From positions 6,342 to 70,341 of the forward strand of contig JALOAD010000013.1 in NCBI GenBank assembly GCA_023228995.1: DNA of 64,000 nt, given 5' to 3'. The translations under genes were made by a program, and so were the position numbers. The notes beneath the pieces were generated by a model that saw only the letters and a list, made by a program, of their open reading frames with translations, searched no databases and had not been told where the DNA came from. This DNA is from Candidatus Muiribacterium halophilum. GTDB taxonomy: Bacteria; Muiribacteriota; Muiribacteriia; Muiribacteriales; Muiribacteriaceae. Shown one piece after another: positions 1 through 8,106 of the stretch (the first letter of the stretch is position 1; every line of letters starts with the position of its first letter).

Positions 1-262
1 TAATTATCTCTTAATCTATTTTCAATAATCTCACAATAGTTATGACTTATCTCTGAGCAAATATAGTTACGATTGAATCTCTTTTAGCAACTATTGCTAC
101 CTGTACCTACAAATGGATCATATATAATATCATTTTCATTTGTGAAAATAGTAATTATTTTTTTCAACTAATTCTTCTGGAAAATTGCTTTATGTTCTTT
201 TGATATTTTCTTACCTCGTTTAATGTTCCCCTCTCAAAATTACATATATCAAATTATCTGCT
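1..262 (-). pseudogene. DNA methyltransferase remnant (partial, left edge)
   Basis: The minus strand encodes the C-terminal part of an N4/N6 DNA methyltransferase, with a recognisable SAM-binding motif DPFVGTGSN followed by RFNRNY and CSEIS. The frame is broken several times. One T seems lost in the run before PEELVE (around 181-184), one A gained in the run around 158-166, and an in-frame TAA replaces a codon just after the SAM motif (around 85). The same tail architecture is intact in the methyltransferase at 39187-39945. The gene continues beyond the left edge. The breaks are seen directly; calling it a decayed gene rather than a sequencing artefact is inference. Confidence 0.65.
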
Positions 263-294
263 TATTGCTTGATTGTTGTCAAATTCCCACCATA

Positions 295-558
295 TTAAAG
301 TTTTTCAGTTTTAAGTGTTATTATATTGTTTTCTATAATAATTTCTTTTACTATATCACCAGACCATTCTTTATTGAAATAACCCATATCAAATAAGCCA
401 ACACTTATATAAGGACCACCGGTTGGATCAACCATATTAAGAAGATCATTTTCATCATAACCACATCTACAAAATTGTAGATTCATTTCTAATTCATATA
501 AATCATTTGATTTTTTATCAATGATTATTTTTTCCTTATATCTATTATAACAAATCAT
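295..558 (-). CDS. hypothetical protein (87 aa)
   Basis: A small protein of unknown function with a central GGPYISVG stretch and no membrane segment. A longer reading from 585 is possible, but that upstream ATG lies inside the -7 element of a host-type promoter at 575-606. The internal ATG at 558, about 17 bases after the -7 box, is therefore the likely start. It is the last intact gene of the minus-strand operon before the broken methyltransferase. Confidence 0.6.
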   Translation of the reverse strand: MICYNRYKEKIIIDKKSNDLYELEMNLQFCRCGYDENDLLNMVDPTGGPYISVGLFDMGYFNKEWSGDIVKEIIIENNIITLKTEKL

Positions 559-574
559 AATATTTATTTTTTTG

Positions 575-606
575 CAAATATACAATTATTTTTTATCATC
601 ACCAAA
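575..606 (-). promoter_or_regulatory. Bacteroidetes-type promoter
   Basis: On the minus strand TTTG (603-606) is followed after 20 bases by TATATTTG (575-582). This fits the -33/-7 consensus of the Bacteroidetes primary sigma factor. It drives the gene at 295-558 from within the 3' end of the LRR gene. Confidence 0.75.
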
Positions 607-1248
607 TAAATTATCTATAATTGTATTTCTTTTTAATCTAATATATTGATTAACATTTATTTTACTACGAAATACTTTTATCAATTCTTCTTCAATTAAA
701 GGTTTACTAATATAAAATAAATTAGGACAATTATCGAAAGTATCAAATCCTATTTTAGTATTATCATTTATTAAAATTGATTTTAAGTTTATACAACTAT
801 CAAAAGCATTTCTATCAATATATTCTACAATAGGCATATTAACATTTTCTATTTCTTTACAATTCCAAAAACTACCATTGCCAATTGTTAAGACATTCAA
901 AAAATTAATATTTTTCAATTTTTTACAATAAGCAAAAGCACAATCATCTATATACTTGATATTAGGTATATTTATTTCAGTGAGATTATAACAACTATAA
1001 AAAACACATGGTTCAATTAGTTTTAGTTTGGGAAATTTTATAGAATATAATTTGGAGCAATAACCAAATGCTCTCTCTTCAATGCATAATACATTTTCAC
1101 CATATATAGTTTCTAATTTAGAATTACGTACAATTGCATCATCTTTTATAATAACAACAGTATCTGGTAAAATAGCATCTATCACATCATCATTAATACC
1201 AATTAAAGTCTTTTTATCTGGTGATAATTTATAGTAACTTTCACCCAT
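586..1248 (-). CDS. BspA-type leucine-rich repeat protein
   Basis: A 220-residue protein built of about six repeats of the BspA/TpLRR (LRR_5) type, seen as recurring I..rAF.yC..L..I..P patterns between residues 50 and 190. Such domains generally mediate protein binding. No signal peptide or membrane anchor is visible, so it probably acts in the host cytoplasm or as a virion component. The start overlaps the preceding zinc-ribbon gene by 8 bases, indicating co-translation. This LRR class differs from the short-repeat LRR proteins at 11242 and 44473-46492. Confidence 0.7.
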   Translation of the reverse strand: MGESYYKLSPDKKTLIGINDDVIDAILPDTVVIIKDDAIVRNSKLETIYGENVLCIEERAFGYCSKLYSIKFPKLKLIEPCVFYSCYNLTEINIPNIKYIDDCAFAYCKKLKNINFLNVLTIGNGSFWNCKEIENVNMPIVEYIDRNAFDSCINLKSILINDNTKIGFDTFDNCPNLFYISKPLIEEELIKVFRSKINVNQYIRLKRNTIIDNLFGDDKK

Positions 1249-1714
1249 AAGATTTTTCTTTTCTTATATTCAATTTCCACTTAAATATATTAGGTTTATA
1301 TTTATATTTTATATTTTCACCACCTATTTTTTTTGGATATAAAGTAAATCTATAATTTAATAATTTGAAATTAATAGTTAATTTTTTTATTAATTGGCAA
1401 CCATTATTATAATAGTAATACCAAGAATTTAAGGCATATAATTCACTATCGACTTTATATAAATTAATGAAATAATCTAATTGTTCATAATTAATATTTC
1501 TTGATGGGAAATTTGGGAAAGTTGTAAATATTTCACCAGTTTCAACCCATGTTAATGTCAATTTATTTGATACACAATCATGATTTATACATTGATAGCC
1601 ATCTTTTAATGATACATCACTATCAGTTGTATGTTCAACTAATGATTCATAATAATCTTGATGAGTTATTATTAATTTTTCTTTACAAAAGGGGCAATAT
1701 ATATTATAATTCAT
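1241..1714 (-). CDS. hypothetical zinc-ribbon-like protein
   Basis: A 157-residue protein with an N-terminal CPFC pair (residues 8-11) and a second C-x4-C pair near residues 42-47, suggesting a zinc ribbon. The rest is rich in Tyr, Asn and Lys and is unassigned. It sits in a tightly packed minus-strand operon of small genes and overlaps the LRR gene downstream. Confidence 0.5.
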   Translation of the reverse strand: MNYNIYCPFCKEKLIITHQDYYESLVEHTTDSDVSLKDGYQCINHDCVSNKLTLTWVETGEIFTTFPNFPSRNINYEQLDYFINLYKVDSELYALNSWYYYYNNGCQLIKKLTINFKLLNYRFTLYPKKIGGENIKYKYKPNIFKWKLNIRKEKSYG

Positions 1715-1716
1715 AA

Positions 1717-1935
1717 TTAATTATTTAATAATTTATTAATTTTTTCATTCCTAAATTTAGATAAAAGTTTAAATCTTGTAATAGCATAAACTTTATTAAC
1801 ATCATTCACAACAATTACACATAAAATCACATTATGATTAACCTTAGATTTAATTATATACAGAACTTTATATATTCTACCAACCACAAGCCCTGAGTCT
1901 TCTAAATTTGAATTATCTATACAAACAACTTTCAT
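1717..1935 (-). CDS. small MKVxCIDN-family protein with C-terminal tag
   Basis: A 72-residue protein starting MKVVCIDN and containing GRIYKVLYI, TRFKLLSKF and a terminal RNEKINKLLNN. It is a clear paralogue of the product of 2191-2403 and more distantly of 3361-3588 and 12645-12893. The pattern of short beta strands around GxxY suggests a small SH3-like barrel, which is inference. The terminal RxxKIxxLL motif recurs on at least twelve other proteins in the window. Confidence 0.6.
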   Translation of the reverse strand: MKVVCIDNSNLEDSGLVVGRIYKVLYIIKSKVNHNVILCVIVVNDVNKVYAITRFKLLSKFRNEKINKLLNN

Positions 1936-1945
1936 TATAATATTT

Positions 1946-2188
1946 TTATTTAGTTTTGATATATTTCTTAAACTTTTCTATGTCTGTACCACAATCTACA
2001 AAATCATCACTTATTATTGGATTATCTGATGAACTTATATCATAATAGTTTGCTTTTATATAGACACCATAATTATATCTTGCTGAAAATAATACATGTC
2101 TAATATCATGTGTAGATAAAAAGTCTATTAATTCTTTTCGCTGAATTGGATCTTCAACTTTCACTAATGCTGGTTTTGTTTTATTCAT
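1946..2188 (-). CDS. hypothetical protein (80 aa)
   Basis: A small soluble protein with no recognised family. It lies between two paralogous MKVxCIDN genes with intergenic gaps of 10 and 2 bases, so it belongs to the same transcript. It lacks the shared C-terminal tag. Confidence 0.5.
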   Translation of the reverse strand: MNKTKPALVKVEDPIQRKELIDFLSTHDIRHVLFSARYNYGVYIKANYYDISSSDNPIISDDFVDCGTDIEKFKKYIKTK

Positions 2189-2190
2189 AA

Positions 2191-2403
2191 TTAAGTATTT
2201 AATATTTGTTCAATTTTTTCATCTCTAAATGTAGATAATTCTATAAATCTTGTTGTCTTATATGAGCCAATAAATTTACCCACATCAATAGTATACATTT
2301 GTTCTCCATTATTTGATATATCAATTGTTATAACATCATATATTTTACCTATAATCAGTGTTGTTTTTTCAAGTAGTGTATTATCTATGCAAATAACTTT
2401 CAT
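2191..2403 (-). CDS. small MKVxCIDN-family protein with C-terminal tag
   Basis: A 70-residue paralogue of 1717-1935: MKVICIDN at the start, IIGKIYDVI in the middle, TRFIELSTF and a terminal RDEKIEQILNT. Its start lies inside the 3' end of the denV gene (23-base overlap). Function is unknown. Confidence 0.6.
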   Translation of the reverse strand: MKVICIDNTLLEKTTLIIGKIYDVITIDISNNGEQMYTIDVGKFIGSYKTTRFIELSTFRDEKIEQILNT

Positions 2404-2845
2404 AATTATTATATAATATATTAATTGCCTTTTCTTTGGATATAACTTTCCTATAATAATGCCATTCTTTTTTATTTGATTTTGTTAATCTTTCGGTAAT
2501 TCTTTCTTGAATTATTTTTTTATCACTTTCATTTATAGTATAATCTGATGTTTTTTTATTTTCATAACAATCCCAATTATCTATATAATTTTGGACATTG
2601 AAACCTCTATTAATGCATTCATTATATATTTCTATATACCTACTTTTAGTTAGATCTGGTTTATCTATAAAAAACAAAACATGACCTTTTCCTAAAATAA
2701 AGTTTTTAGGTATAGTACCTATATTACCAATCTTATTAATTCTATCTTTATAGACTGAAGGTAATCTTTTAATTTCTCTATGCTCAGTAAGTAAATGTTC
2801 ATCTGTTAATGTTTTCACATTTGCACCTATATTAATTCTTGTCAT
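2381..2845 (-). CDS. denV: DenV-like pyrimidine dimer DNA glycosylase (T4 endonuclease V)
   Basis: Base-excision repair enzyme that cleaves the glycosyl bond of UV-induced pyrimidine dimers and nicks the resulting abasic site. The 154-residue product begins MTRIN as in T4 endonuclease V, so the catalytic N-terminal Thr (after Met removal) and adjacent Arg are present. HREIKR near residues 22-27 carries the catalytic Glu and flanking Arg residues, FILGKGHVLFF matches the T4 motif, and WHYYRK near the C terminus matches WYKYYGK. It overlaps the upstream gene by 4 bases (ATGA) and is slightly longer than the 138-residue T4 protein. Confidence 0.93.
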   Translation of the reverse strand: MTRINIGANVKTLTDEHLLTEHREIKRLPSVYKDRINKIGNIGTIPKNFILGKGHVLFFIDKPDLTKSRYIEIYNECINRGFNVQNYIDNWDCYENKKTSDYTINESDKKIIQERITERLTKSNKKEWHYYRKVISKEKAINILYNNYESYLHR

Positions 2846-3120
2846 AAAATTTTTCTTAATAATTTATCTCGTTTATATTGCACATAATAATAATCTTTTT
2901 GACGCAGCCATTTTTCATTTATATCTAACCAATTAATAGTTGATGATTTTTGCCAATAGAAAGCACCACCTACAAAATTTATATCTTTCATATATAATAA
3001 TGAATTTATAATATCTAATATATCCATTTGACAATAGAACACATACTCATCATAAGCATTATTATCTTTCAAAAATAATATAAAAGAATCTACTTCAATA
3101 ACTGTGGAAAGTTGTACCAT
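2842..3120 (-). CDS. hypothetical protein with AFxW...KW motif and C-terminal tag
   Basis: A 92-residue protein whose second half (GGAFYWQ, NWLDINEKW, then YKRDKLLRKIL) resembles the C-terminal part of the protein at 9708-9971. The tail belongs to the recurring basic C-terminal motif. It overlaps denV by 4 bases, so the two are translationally coupled. Function is unknown. Confidence 0.55.
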   Translation of the reverse strand: MVQLSTVIEVDSFILFLKDNNAYDEYVFYCQMDILDIINSLLYMKDINFVGGAFYWQKSSTINWLDINEKWLRQKDYYYVQYKRDKLLRKIL

Positions 3121-3131
3121 ATTTGATGATA

Positions 3132-3356
3132 TTAATGATTATATGGATAATTTATATTTGTTAAGTTCTGAAATTTTAATTTATCACCACACATAGGACA
3201 ATGTGTAATCATTATTATATTTTTATCACTAAATACTCTATCTGGATTTCCAAAATCCAGATAAAATTCATCTTCATATCTACCTATATAAATATGATTT
3301 CCTAAATCAACATATTTCTCAGTATTCATACTGATTTTTTCACAAATTTTACACAT
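3132..3356 (-). CDS. small zinc-ribbon protein
   Basis: A 74-residue protein with two Cys pairs, CKIC at residues 2-5 and CPMC near residue 54, typical of a small zinc ribbon. Similar mini zinc ribbons are common in large phages and are mostly uncharacterised. It lies in the early minus-strand operon. Confidence 0.55.
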   Translation of the reverse strand: MCKICEKISMNTEKYVDLGNHIYIGRYEDEFYLDFGNPDRVFSDKNIIMITHCPMCGDKLKFQNLTNINYPYNH

Positions 3357-3360
3357 AATC

Positions 3361-3588
3361 TTAATTTTTAATATTTAATTTATCTAATTTATTTTTCCTA
3401 AAATCTTTTAATGGTATAAATCTAATATGATTATAATATATTTTTCTACCATTATCACAATAGATCAAAACTTCAACATCTTCAAATTCAGAAGGATCAT
3501 TCAAAGCTTTATATTTTTTACCAATTGTTAAAAAATTATGTAAATTACTATATTTCATTTCATCATCATTGATACATATGATTATCAC
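3361..3588 (-). CDS. small MKVxCIDN-like protein with C-terminal tag
   Basis: A 75-residue protein starting MIIICINDD, with a GKKYKAL segment, HIRFIPLKDF and terminal FRKNKLDKLNIKN. It is a divergent member of the family seen at 1717, 2191 and 12645 and carries the common tail. Function is unknown. Confidence 0.55.
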   Translation of the reverse strand: MIIICINDDEMKYSNLHNFLTIGKKYKALNDPSEFEDVEVLIYCDNGRKIYYNHIRFIPLKDFRKNKLDKLNIKN

Positions 3589-3590
3589 AT

Positions 3591-3758
3591 CTATTCATTT
3601 AATAATTTATTAATTTTTTTTTCACGTTGTTGTTGTTGTTGTTGTTCTTGTAACATTAATACAAACTCATCATTCAATGTAATACATAGACCAAATGTAC
3701 TACATTGTCCATGTGTAATTAATGTTTCTAAATCGAATTGTATATCATCTCTATTCAT
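3591..3758 (-). CDS. small protein with poly-Gln tract and C-terminal tag
   Basis: A 55-residue product beginning MNRDDIQFDL and ending in a glutamine run followed by REKKINKLLNE. A longer frame opens at 3794, but a well-formed promoter (3764-3795) overlaps that N-terminal extension, and the ATG at 3758 lies 5 bases after its -7 box. The internal start is therefore preferred and the message may be leaderless. The Gln run is encoded by tandem CAA codons. Confidence 0.55.
   Translation of the reverse strand: MNRDDIQFDLETLITHGQCSTFGLCITLNDEFVLMLQEQQQQQQREKKINKLLNE
3626..3645. repeat. CAA/TTG trinucleotide microsatellite
   Basis: About six tandem GTT units on the plus strand encode the poly-Gln run immediately before the C-terminal tag. 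Length changes in whole triplets would keep the frame. Confidence 0.7.
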
Positions 3759-3763
3759 GTTTG

Positions 3764-3795
3764 CAAAAATATGATTTTTTTTTATATCTACCAAA
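3764..3795 (-). promoter_or_regulatory. Bacteroidetes-type promoter
   Basis: TTTG (3792-3795) and TATTTTTG (3764-3771) are separated by 20 bases on the minus strand. It decides the start of the 3591-3758 gene. Confidence 0.6.
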
Positions 3796-3806
3796 TAAAT
3801 TGAATT

Positions 3807-4439
3807 TTATTTTTTAATAATCCACCAAGTGCCTGCAAATTCATCAGTTATATTAAGTTCATATTCATATTGTTGAGTAAATTCATCAATGGCTGGATTT
3901 ACACCAAACATACCTATATATTTAGAATCATCACCTGTTTGCCCTATATAAGGATTCCATGCATATATTGGTACGTCCTTATCATCACCAAAATCTATTT
4001 TTAGATAATCATGTCCAAATAATATACCACCTTTCTTGACTTTACTATACCAACAATTAATATCATCTTTAACTCCTTGGTATGTGTGATTGGCATCTAT
4101 GTATACAAAATCTAAGGATTCATCTGCAAACAAATTACAAGCCACATTACTTCTACATCTTAACATATGAGCTCTTTCTACAAAATCATTTATATTTTCC
4201 ATAGCTTCTTTATAAACATCAGTATAATTTTCATGATTGGAAAAATCATCATATTCTTCTCTGGATAAAGGTCTCCAGACATCAACCATATATAAATTAA
4301 TAACATTATCATGACTCAAAATCTCTCTTGAGAACTCACCTTTGAATGTGCCTACTTCAACACCAGATAAATTATGTTTATCTGCAAATAAAATACCCAA
4401 TAAAGCATTTCTATTTATATTGTGAATTTTTTTATTCAT
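3807..4439 (-). CDS. class I SAM-dependent methyltransferase
   Basis: A 210-residue protein of the Methyltransf_24 type. The SAM-binding motif I reads VEVGTFKGEF (residues 27-36). A further core strand reads DFVYIDANHTYQGVKDD, followed by KKGGILFGHDY. Enzymes of this type methylate small molecules, sugars or proteins; the substrate cannot be told. It is the first gene of the minus-strand operon, whose other members are unrelated small proteins. Confidence 0.75.
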   Translation of the reverse strand: MNKKIHNINRNALLGILFADKHNLSGVEVGTFKGEFSREILSHDNVINLYMVDVWRPLSREEYDDFSNHENYTDVYKEAMENINDFVERAHMLRCRSNVACNLFADESLDFVYIDANHTYQGVKDDINCWYSKVKKGGILFGHDYLKIDFGDDKDVPIYAWNPYIGQTGDDSKYIGMFGVNPAIDEFTQQYEYELNITDEFAGTWWIIKK

Positions 4440-4528
4440 TTTTGTTTTTATTGATTATAGTAAATTATTTAATTTAGTTCACTTGAAATAGAAATAATTT
4501 CAGAAAAGTTAATATTTTATTAAAAATA

Positions 4529-4560
4529 TTTGGTTATATTAAAAATATATTATATATTTG
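4529..4560 (+). promoter_or_regulatory. Bacteroidetes-type promoter for the restriction enzyme gene
   Basis: TTTG (4529-4532), a 20-base spacer and TATATTTG (4553-4560) lie only 4 bases before the ATG at 4565. The message is therefore probably leaderless or nearly so. Confidence 0.8.
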
Positions 4561-4564
4561 TATT

Positions 4565-5143
4565 ATGAATAACGAAGAAATAGAAATATTTTTAAAAAAT
4601 AACTTAAAAGATTTTACTATAAACACATCTTTACAACAAAGATCAGTTGCTGATATCATTGAATATAAATGTTGTAAATTAGCTAAAGATGAATACACTG
4701 ATATATATTTACCAGCTAAATCAAAAAGATCAATTGAAGATTTTTGCTTAGTATCAGATACTACTAATTGTTTTGATGTAAAAACACATCATATACAAGA
4801 AAGTGGATTTTCAATGCCTAATTTAATATCAATAGATAGATTACGTAAATTATTATTAGACTCTAAAATAACTTTATCATATGTATTTATAGATTATAAA
4901 AGAATAGACAATAAAATTGTAATAGAAAATATAAATATTAAATATATATGGCAATTGGATTGGTCTGTTTTAAGTATAGGTTCTTTAGGAAAAGGACAAT
5001 TGCAAATCTTAGATAATAATAAGGAAATGAAATATACAGATGTTGGTAGAGAAGAGTGGTCTAAAATATTATTACAAAAAGGTTATGAGTATAACCTGAA
5101 ACAAATGCAAAAAATACAAAAGGAAATTAAAAATTGGCAATAA
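4565..5143 (+). CDS. HincII-like type II restriction endonuclease
   Basis: A 192-residue PD-(D/E)XK enzyme. DFCLV at residues 59-63 supplies the first acidic residue and FDVKTHH at 70-76 the D-x-K pair. From memory, this aligns with the HincII/HindII catalytic segment (D114, D127, K129). Two downstream similarities also fit: PNLIS after the catalytic motif, and QLQI followed later by REEWSK near the C terminus. It is shorter than HincII (about 258 aa), mainly at the N terminus. It faces an adenine methyltransferase across a shared terminator, as a restriction-modification pair would. If specificity is kept it would cut GTYRAC, which is inference. It has a strong host-type promoter of its own. 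Confidence 0.72.
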   Translation: MNNEEIEIFLKNNLKDFTINTSLQQRSVADIIEYKCCKLAKDEYTDIYLPAKSKRSIEDFCLVSDTTNCFDVKTHHIQESGFSMPNLISIDRLRKLLLDSKITLSYVFIDYKRIDNKIVIENINIKYIWQLDWSVLSIGSLGKGQLQILDNNKEMKYTDVGREEWSKILLQKGYEYNLKQMQKIQKEIKNWQ

Positions 5144-5174
5144 AAAAGAGAGTTAATTTTTAACTCTCTTTTTT
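5142..5174. terminator. bidirectional terminator
   Basis: A perfect stem AAAAAAGAGAGTTA / TAACTCTCTTTTTT lies between the convergent restriction and methyltransferase genes, with A and T tracts serving both strands. Confidence 0.85.
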
Positions 5175-6749
5175 ATATAAAGTATTTAATATAGATATAT
5201 TAACCTCTAATCCATTTTTCTTATCTAGTATTAATTTTTTAACTATTTTAACTATTTCTAATTTAGTTTCTTTTTTCACCCAATTTGGATATGGTAATTT
5301 TTCTATATCTTTACTTTGAATATTTTTAGTATGATTAATTACTTTCTTCAAAATATCATTACATAAATCTGTAAGTAACCATCCTAAAATAAAAAATAAT
5401 TCATCTTTATTTACACAATCCTTCAATATTATAATAGGTGATCCATTATCTATTATATAACCATTTGGTAAATACCTAGCTTTTATTCTACTTGATATTA
5501 ATTGCCAAGTAATACCTTCTTTACCAAAGAAAGATTTACCACCCACACCACCTAAATACCAATTTCCATTTTTCTTATATGTATAACATGCATCTCCATC
5601 ATCTTTCCAATATATAACAGTTGTTGGTTTTGAATATAATATTTCATTAGTTGCTTTATTATAATATCTATAATTATCATTGGGTAATTCAATGATCTCA
5701 TTATTTTTCTTAGTTATACTAACATTACGTCTATTAACACCATTCTTTTCAAGTTCAGATATTTCATATTTTCTTTTATCTGATAAAATATTATTTTTAG
5801 CTCTTGATATTTCATTTTTTAATGTAATTGGATCTTCAAAGAAATTAAAATCATATTCTTCTATTATTTTATTATCATTAATATCTCTTAAAAAATATTC
5901 ATTTTTACCAGTAGTCATTCCACCACTACCAATTACATAGTCAGATAATAATTCATTATTAAAATATTTAATATATTCATTTTGAATTGACCATGAGAAA
6001 TTATCTGTAATCTTCATATTCTTATATGATATTTTCACATTATCCAATGTTATATAATTCTTATTCAATGATTTATAATGTTTTATTATTATCATAGGAT
6101 AATTAGTTTCATCTGAAAAATAATCTAATTTATTAATAATATTATATCCAGTATCACATAAATAATATCTTAATCCTTTCATAGTTTTTATAGTTAAGAA
6201 GGTATCAGATAATATGAATATTAATTCACCTTTTTCTTTTAATGATTCTAAGGATTTAATCATAAAAAAAGAATATGTTTCTTTTTTTATTTTCATATTG
6301 TTTCTTTTACCATAAAGTTTATCTAAACTATTTTGTAGTTTAGGATCGATAGTACCACCAAATGGTGGATTTCCTATTATGTAATCAAATTTAATATCAG
6401 TATTATAAGTAAAATAATCACCCAAGTATAGATTATTATCTAATGGAAAATAACCATATTTATTTTTAATATTATTAATACATAAATCATATTGTATAGG
6501 ATCATATTCACATCCAAATATATTAAATTTTAATATTAAATCTAATTTATCTTGAATAGTTCCACTATATAATGGTAAAAATTTATCTATTAAAGTTAAT
6601 ATAAAATTACCACTTCCAAAGGAAGGTTCTAGTATTTTATCATCCAATTGAAAAATGTAATCATTTAATATTTCATTGCATTTTTCAATTGGTGTCATAA
6701 ATTGTCCTAGTTGTTTCTTTTTAGTTCTACTTGTTTTTACTTCGGCCAT
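5160..6749 (-). CDS. N6-adenine DNA methyltransferase (HincII-type partner)
   Basis: A 529-residue gamma-class methyltransferase. GQFMTP (residues 15-20) is motif X, EPSFGSGNF (41-49) is the SAM-binding motif I, and GNPPF (126-130) is catalytic motif IV. The C-terminal half is the target recognition domain. Size and order resemble M.HincII (about 500 aa), and its convergent neighbour is a HincII-like nuclease, so it likely protects phage DNA at GTYRAC. Such sites do occur here, for example GTTGAC at 10195 and GTTAAC near 34400 and 52405. The match to the specific family is from recall. Confidence 0.82.
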   Translation of the reverse strand: MAEVKTSRTKKKQLGQFMTPIEKCNEILNDYIFQLDDKILEPSFGSGNFILTLIDKFLPLYSGTIQDKLDLILKFNIFGCEYDPIQYDLCINNIKNKYGYFPLDNNLYLGDYFTYNTDIKFDYIIGNPPFGGTIDPKLQNSLDKLYGKRNNMKIKKETYSFFMIKSLESLKEKGELIFILSDTFLTIKTMKGLRYYLCDTGYNIINKLDYFSDETNYPMIIIKHYKSLNKNYITLDNVKISYKNMKITDNFSWSIQNEYIKYFNNELLSDYVIGSGGMTTGKNEYFLRDINDNKIIEEYDFNFFEDPITLKNEISRAKNNILSDKRKYEISELEKNGVNRRNVSITKKNNEIIELPNDNYRYYNKATNEILYSKPTTVIYWKDDGDACYTYKKNGNWYLGGVGGKSFFGKEGITWQLISSRIKARYLPNGYIIDNGSPIIILKDCVNKDELFFILGWLLTDLCNDILKKVINHTKNIQSKDIEKLPYPNWVKKETKLEIVKIVKKLILDKKNGLEVNISILNTLYKKES

Positions 6750-6778
6750 ATAAATTATATGATAAATAATACTATAAG

Positions 6779-6886
6779 TTAATTATTAAAATAATAATCT
6801 TCCATCTTGTTGATATTTAATAATAAAATCTTAATTTGATTTTCAATTGTTTTCATTTCTTGTTGCACTAATACTATGCTCTCCAT
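6779..6886 (-). CDS. possible small protein upstream of the methyltransferase (35 aa)
   Basis: A short frame starting MESIVLVQQEMK and rich in Lys, Ile, Asn and Glu, predicted mostly helical. It ends 30 bases before the methyltransferase start and reads the same way, so it would be co-transcribed. It is too short to be a classical controller protein. Support is only the open frame and its position. Confidence 0.3.
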   Translation of the reverse strand: MESIVLVQQEMKTIENQIKILLLNINKMEDYYFNN

Positions 6887-6929
6887 ATGTTAAATATTTT
6901 TAATTTGAGATTATATAATGAATTTTTAT

Positions 6930-6959
6930 TTTGTTTATTAAATAAATATTGTATATTTG
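6930..6959 (+). promoter_or_regulatory. Bacteroidetes-type promoter with 5' hairpin leader
   Basis: TTTG (6930-6933) and TATATTTG (6952-6959) are 18 bases apart. The leader to 7023 contains a small GGTG-TTAT-CACC hairpin near 6974-6985. Confidence 0.75.
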
Positions 6960-7022
6960 CATAATTAATATACATGGTGTTATCACCTATATAATTCACA
7001 AAAAAAATTAATAAAAAATAAT

Positions 7023-7460
7023 ATGTATAAAATATATGATTATATAGTATCTAAAACAAATGAAGATAATTTGATTAAAAATAAGATATATATTATACTT
7101 GATATTGAAAGATTTTCAAATGGACTTAATACATATGTTAAAAATTTCTATATTAAAAATGAAAAAGGTGAAAAAAAATACTATCCTAAAGAATATTTCT
7201 TAAATATGAATGAATCACATAGATTATATAAAAAAATTCTTCTAACTTTTCTAAATTGGAAAAAATTAGAAGAAGATTTTCATTCTTATTTACAAATTAA
7301 TAATCTAAACATAGATCAATATATTAGAAGTTGTACTAGTTTTTATCATCTATTTCATTGGTATGGAGCATATGATAAAATAAAAAAAGAGTGGATTGAT
7401 AATTCAAAAGAACTAAATGTTTACTTCAGAGATTTTAAGATTAACAATTTAGGAATATGA
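7023..7460 (+). CDS. hypothetical protein with C-terminal tag (145 aa)
   Basis: The N terminus (residues 1-60) resembles the small MKVxCIDN family in layout (KNKIYIILDI). The rest contains aromatic-rich HWYGAYDKIKKEW, like the AFxW...KW segments of 2842-3120 and 9708-9971, and ends YFRDFKINNLGI. It may therefore combine both small-protein types in one chain. Its stop overlaps the next start in an ATGA. Function is unknown. Confidence 0.55.
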   Translation: MYKIYDYIVSKTNEDNLIKNKIYIILDIERFSNGLNTYVKNFYIKNEKGEKKYYPKEYFLNMNESHRLYKKILLTFLNWKKLEEDFHSYLQINNLNIDQYIRSCTSFYHLFHWYGAYDKIKKEWIDNSKELNVYFRDFKINNLGI

Positions 7461-7573
7461 TATATACTGGAATAAAAAGAAATTTTACCTATTCTATTAA
7501 AGTTAGTAATCCATGTATTGTTAATGATAATAATAAATATTTAATTAAGAAGATTTTTAACAAAGGTATATAG
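7457..7573 (+). CDS. small hypothetical protein (38 aa)
   Basis: A short frame beginning MIYTGIKRNF that overlaps the stop of the previous gene in the sequence ATGA, a strong sign of translational coupling. The product is basic and Asn/Lys/Ile-rich. No family is recognised. Confidence 0.5.
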   Translation: MIYTGIKRNFTYSIKVSNPCIVNDNNKYLIKKIFNKGI

Positions 7574-7744
7574 AAATGACAATAAAAGGTCATATAGTTT
7601 ATATATCAGAATACCAATCATTTTGATTGTATATGATCCAAAATAGTTACTAATTCTATGAATACTACAAATACACACTAAACCAACATAAAAATTATTT
7701 ATTTATAAACAATCTGATAATATTTGATATAATAAATAAAAAAT
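7574..7744 (+). other. intergenic stretch before thioredoxin
   Basis: No convincing gene. A 15-codon frame at 7576 (MTIKGHIVYISEYQSF) ends quickly. No classic TAnnTTTG promoter is visible close to the thioredoxin start, so that gene may be co-transcribed from 6930. Confidence 0.4.
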
Positions 7745-8059
7745 ATGGCTCTAAACATTACAGATGATACATTTGAAAGTGTATTAAAAACAGATAAATT
7801 AGTATTAATTGATTTCTCAGCCACTTGGTGTGGTCCATGTAAACAATTATCACCAATTATAGATGAATTACATAATGAATACTCAAATAGAGTAGTAATA
7901 GGTAAAGTGGATATTGAGGAAAATAATGATATTGTAAATAAATATTCAATTAGAAATGTACCAACTCTTTTATTTATTAAAAATGGTAAATTATTAGATA
8001 GGATGGTTGGTGCTCAAACTAAGAGTATGTTAATAGAAACAATTAATAAAAATATATAA
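7745..8059 (+). CDS. trxA: thioredoxin
   Basis: A 104-residue canonical thioredoxin with the redox site WCGPC at residues 28-32, the conserved Asp in LIDFSA just before it, and the cis-Pro loop NVPTL near residue 75. It reduces disulfides in the cytoplasm. In phages it can serve ribonucleotide reductase or act as a polymerase processivity partner; neither is shown here. A strong terminator follows. Confidence 0.95.
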   Translation: MALNITDDTFESVLKTDKLVLIDFSATWCGPCKQLSPIIDELHNEYSNRVVIGKVDIEENNDIVNKYSIRNVPTLLFIKNGKLLDRMVGAQTKSMLIETINKNI

Positions 8060-8063
8060 ATCT

Positions 8064-8094
8064 AAATTCTAATGATGAAAATCATTAGAATTTT
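8064..8094 (+). terminator. rho-independent terminator after thioredoxin
   Basis: Stem AATTCTAATGAT / ATCATTAGAATT with a GAAA loop, followed by T residues. Confidence 0.8.
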
Positions 8095-8106
8095 AATATA
8101 AAGTAT

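Noticed and set aside
5680-5940. Plus-strand frame inside the methyltransferase gene
   Set aside because: It is antisense to conserved methyltransferase sequence and has the composition of a shadow frame.
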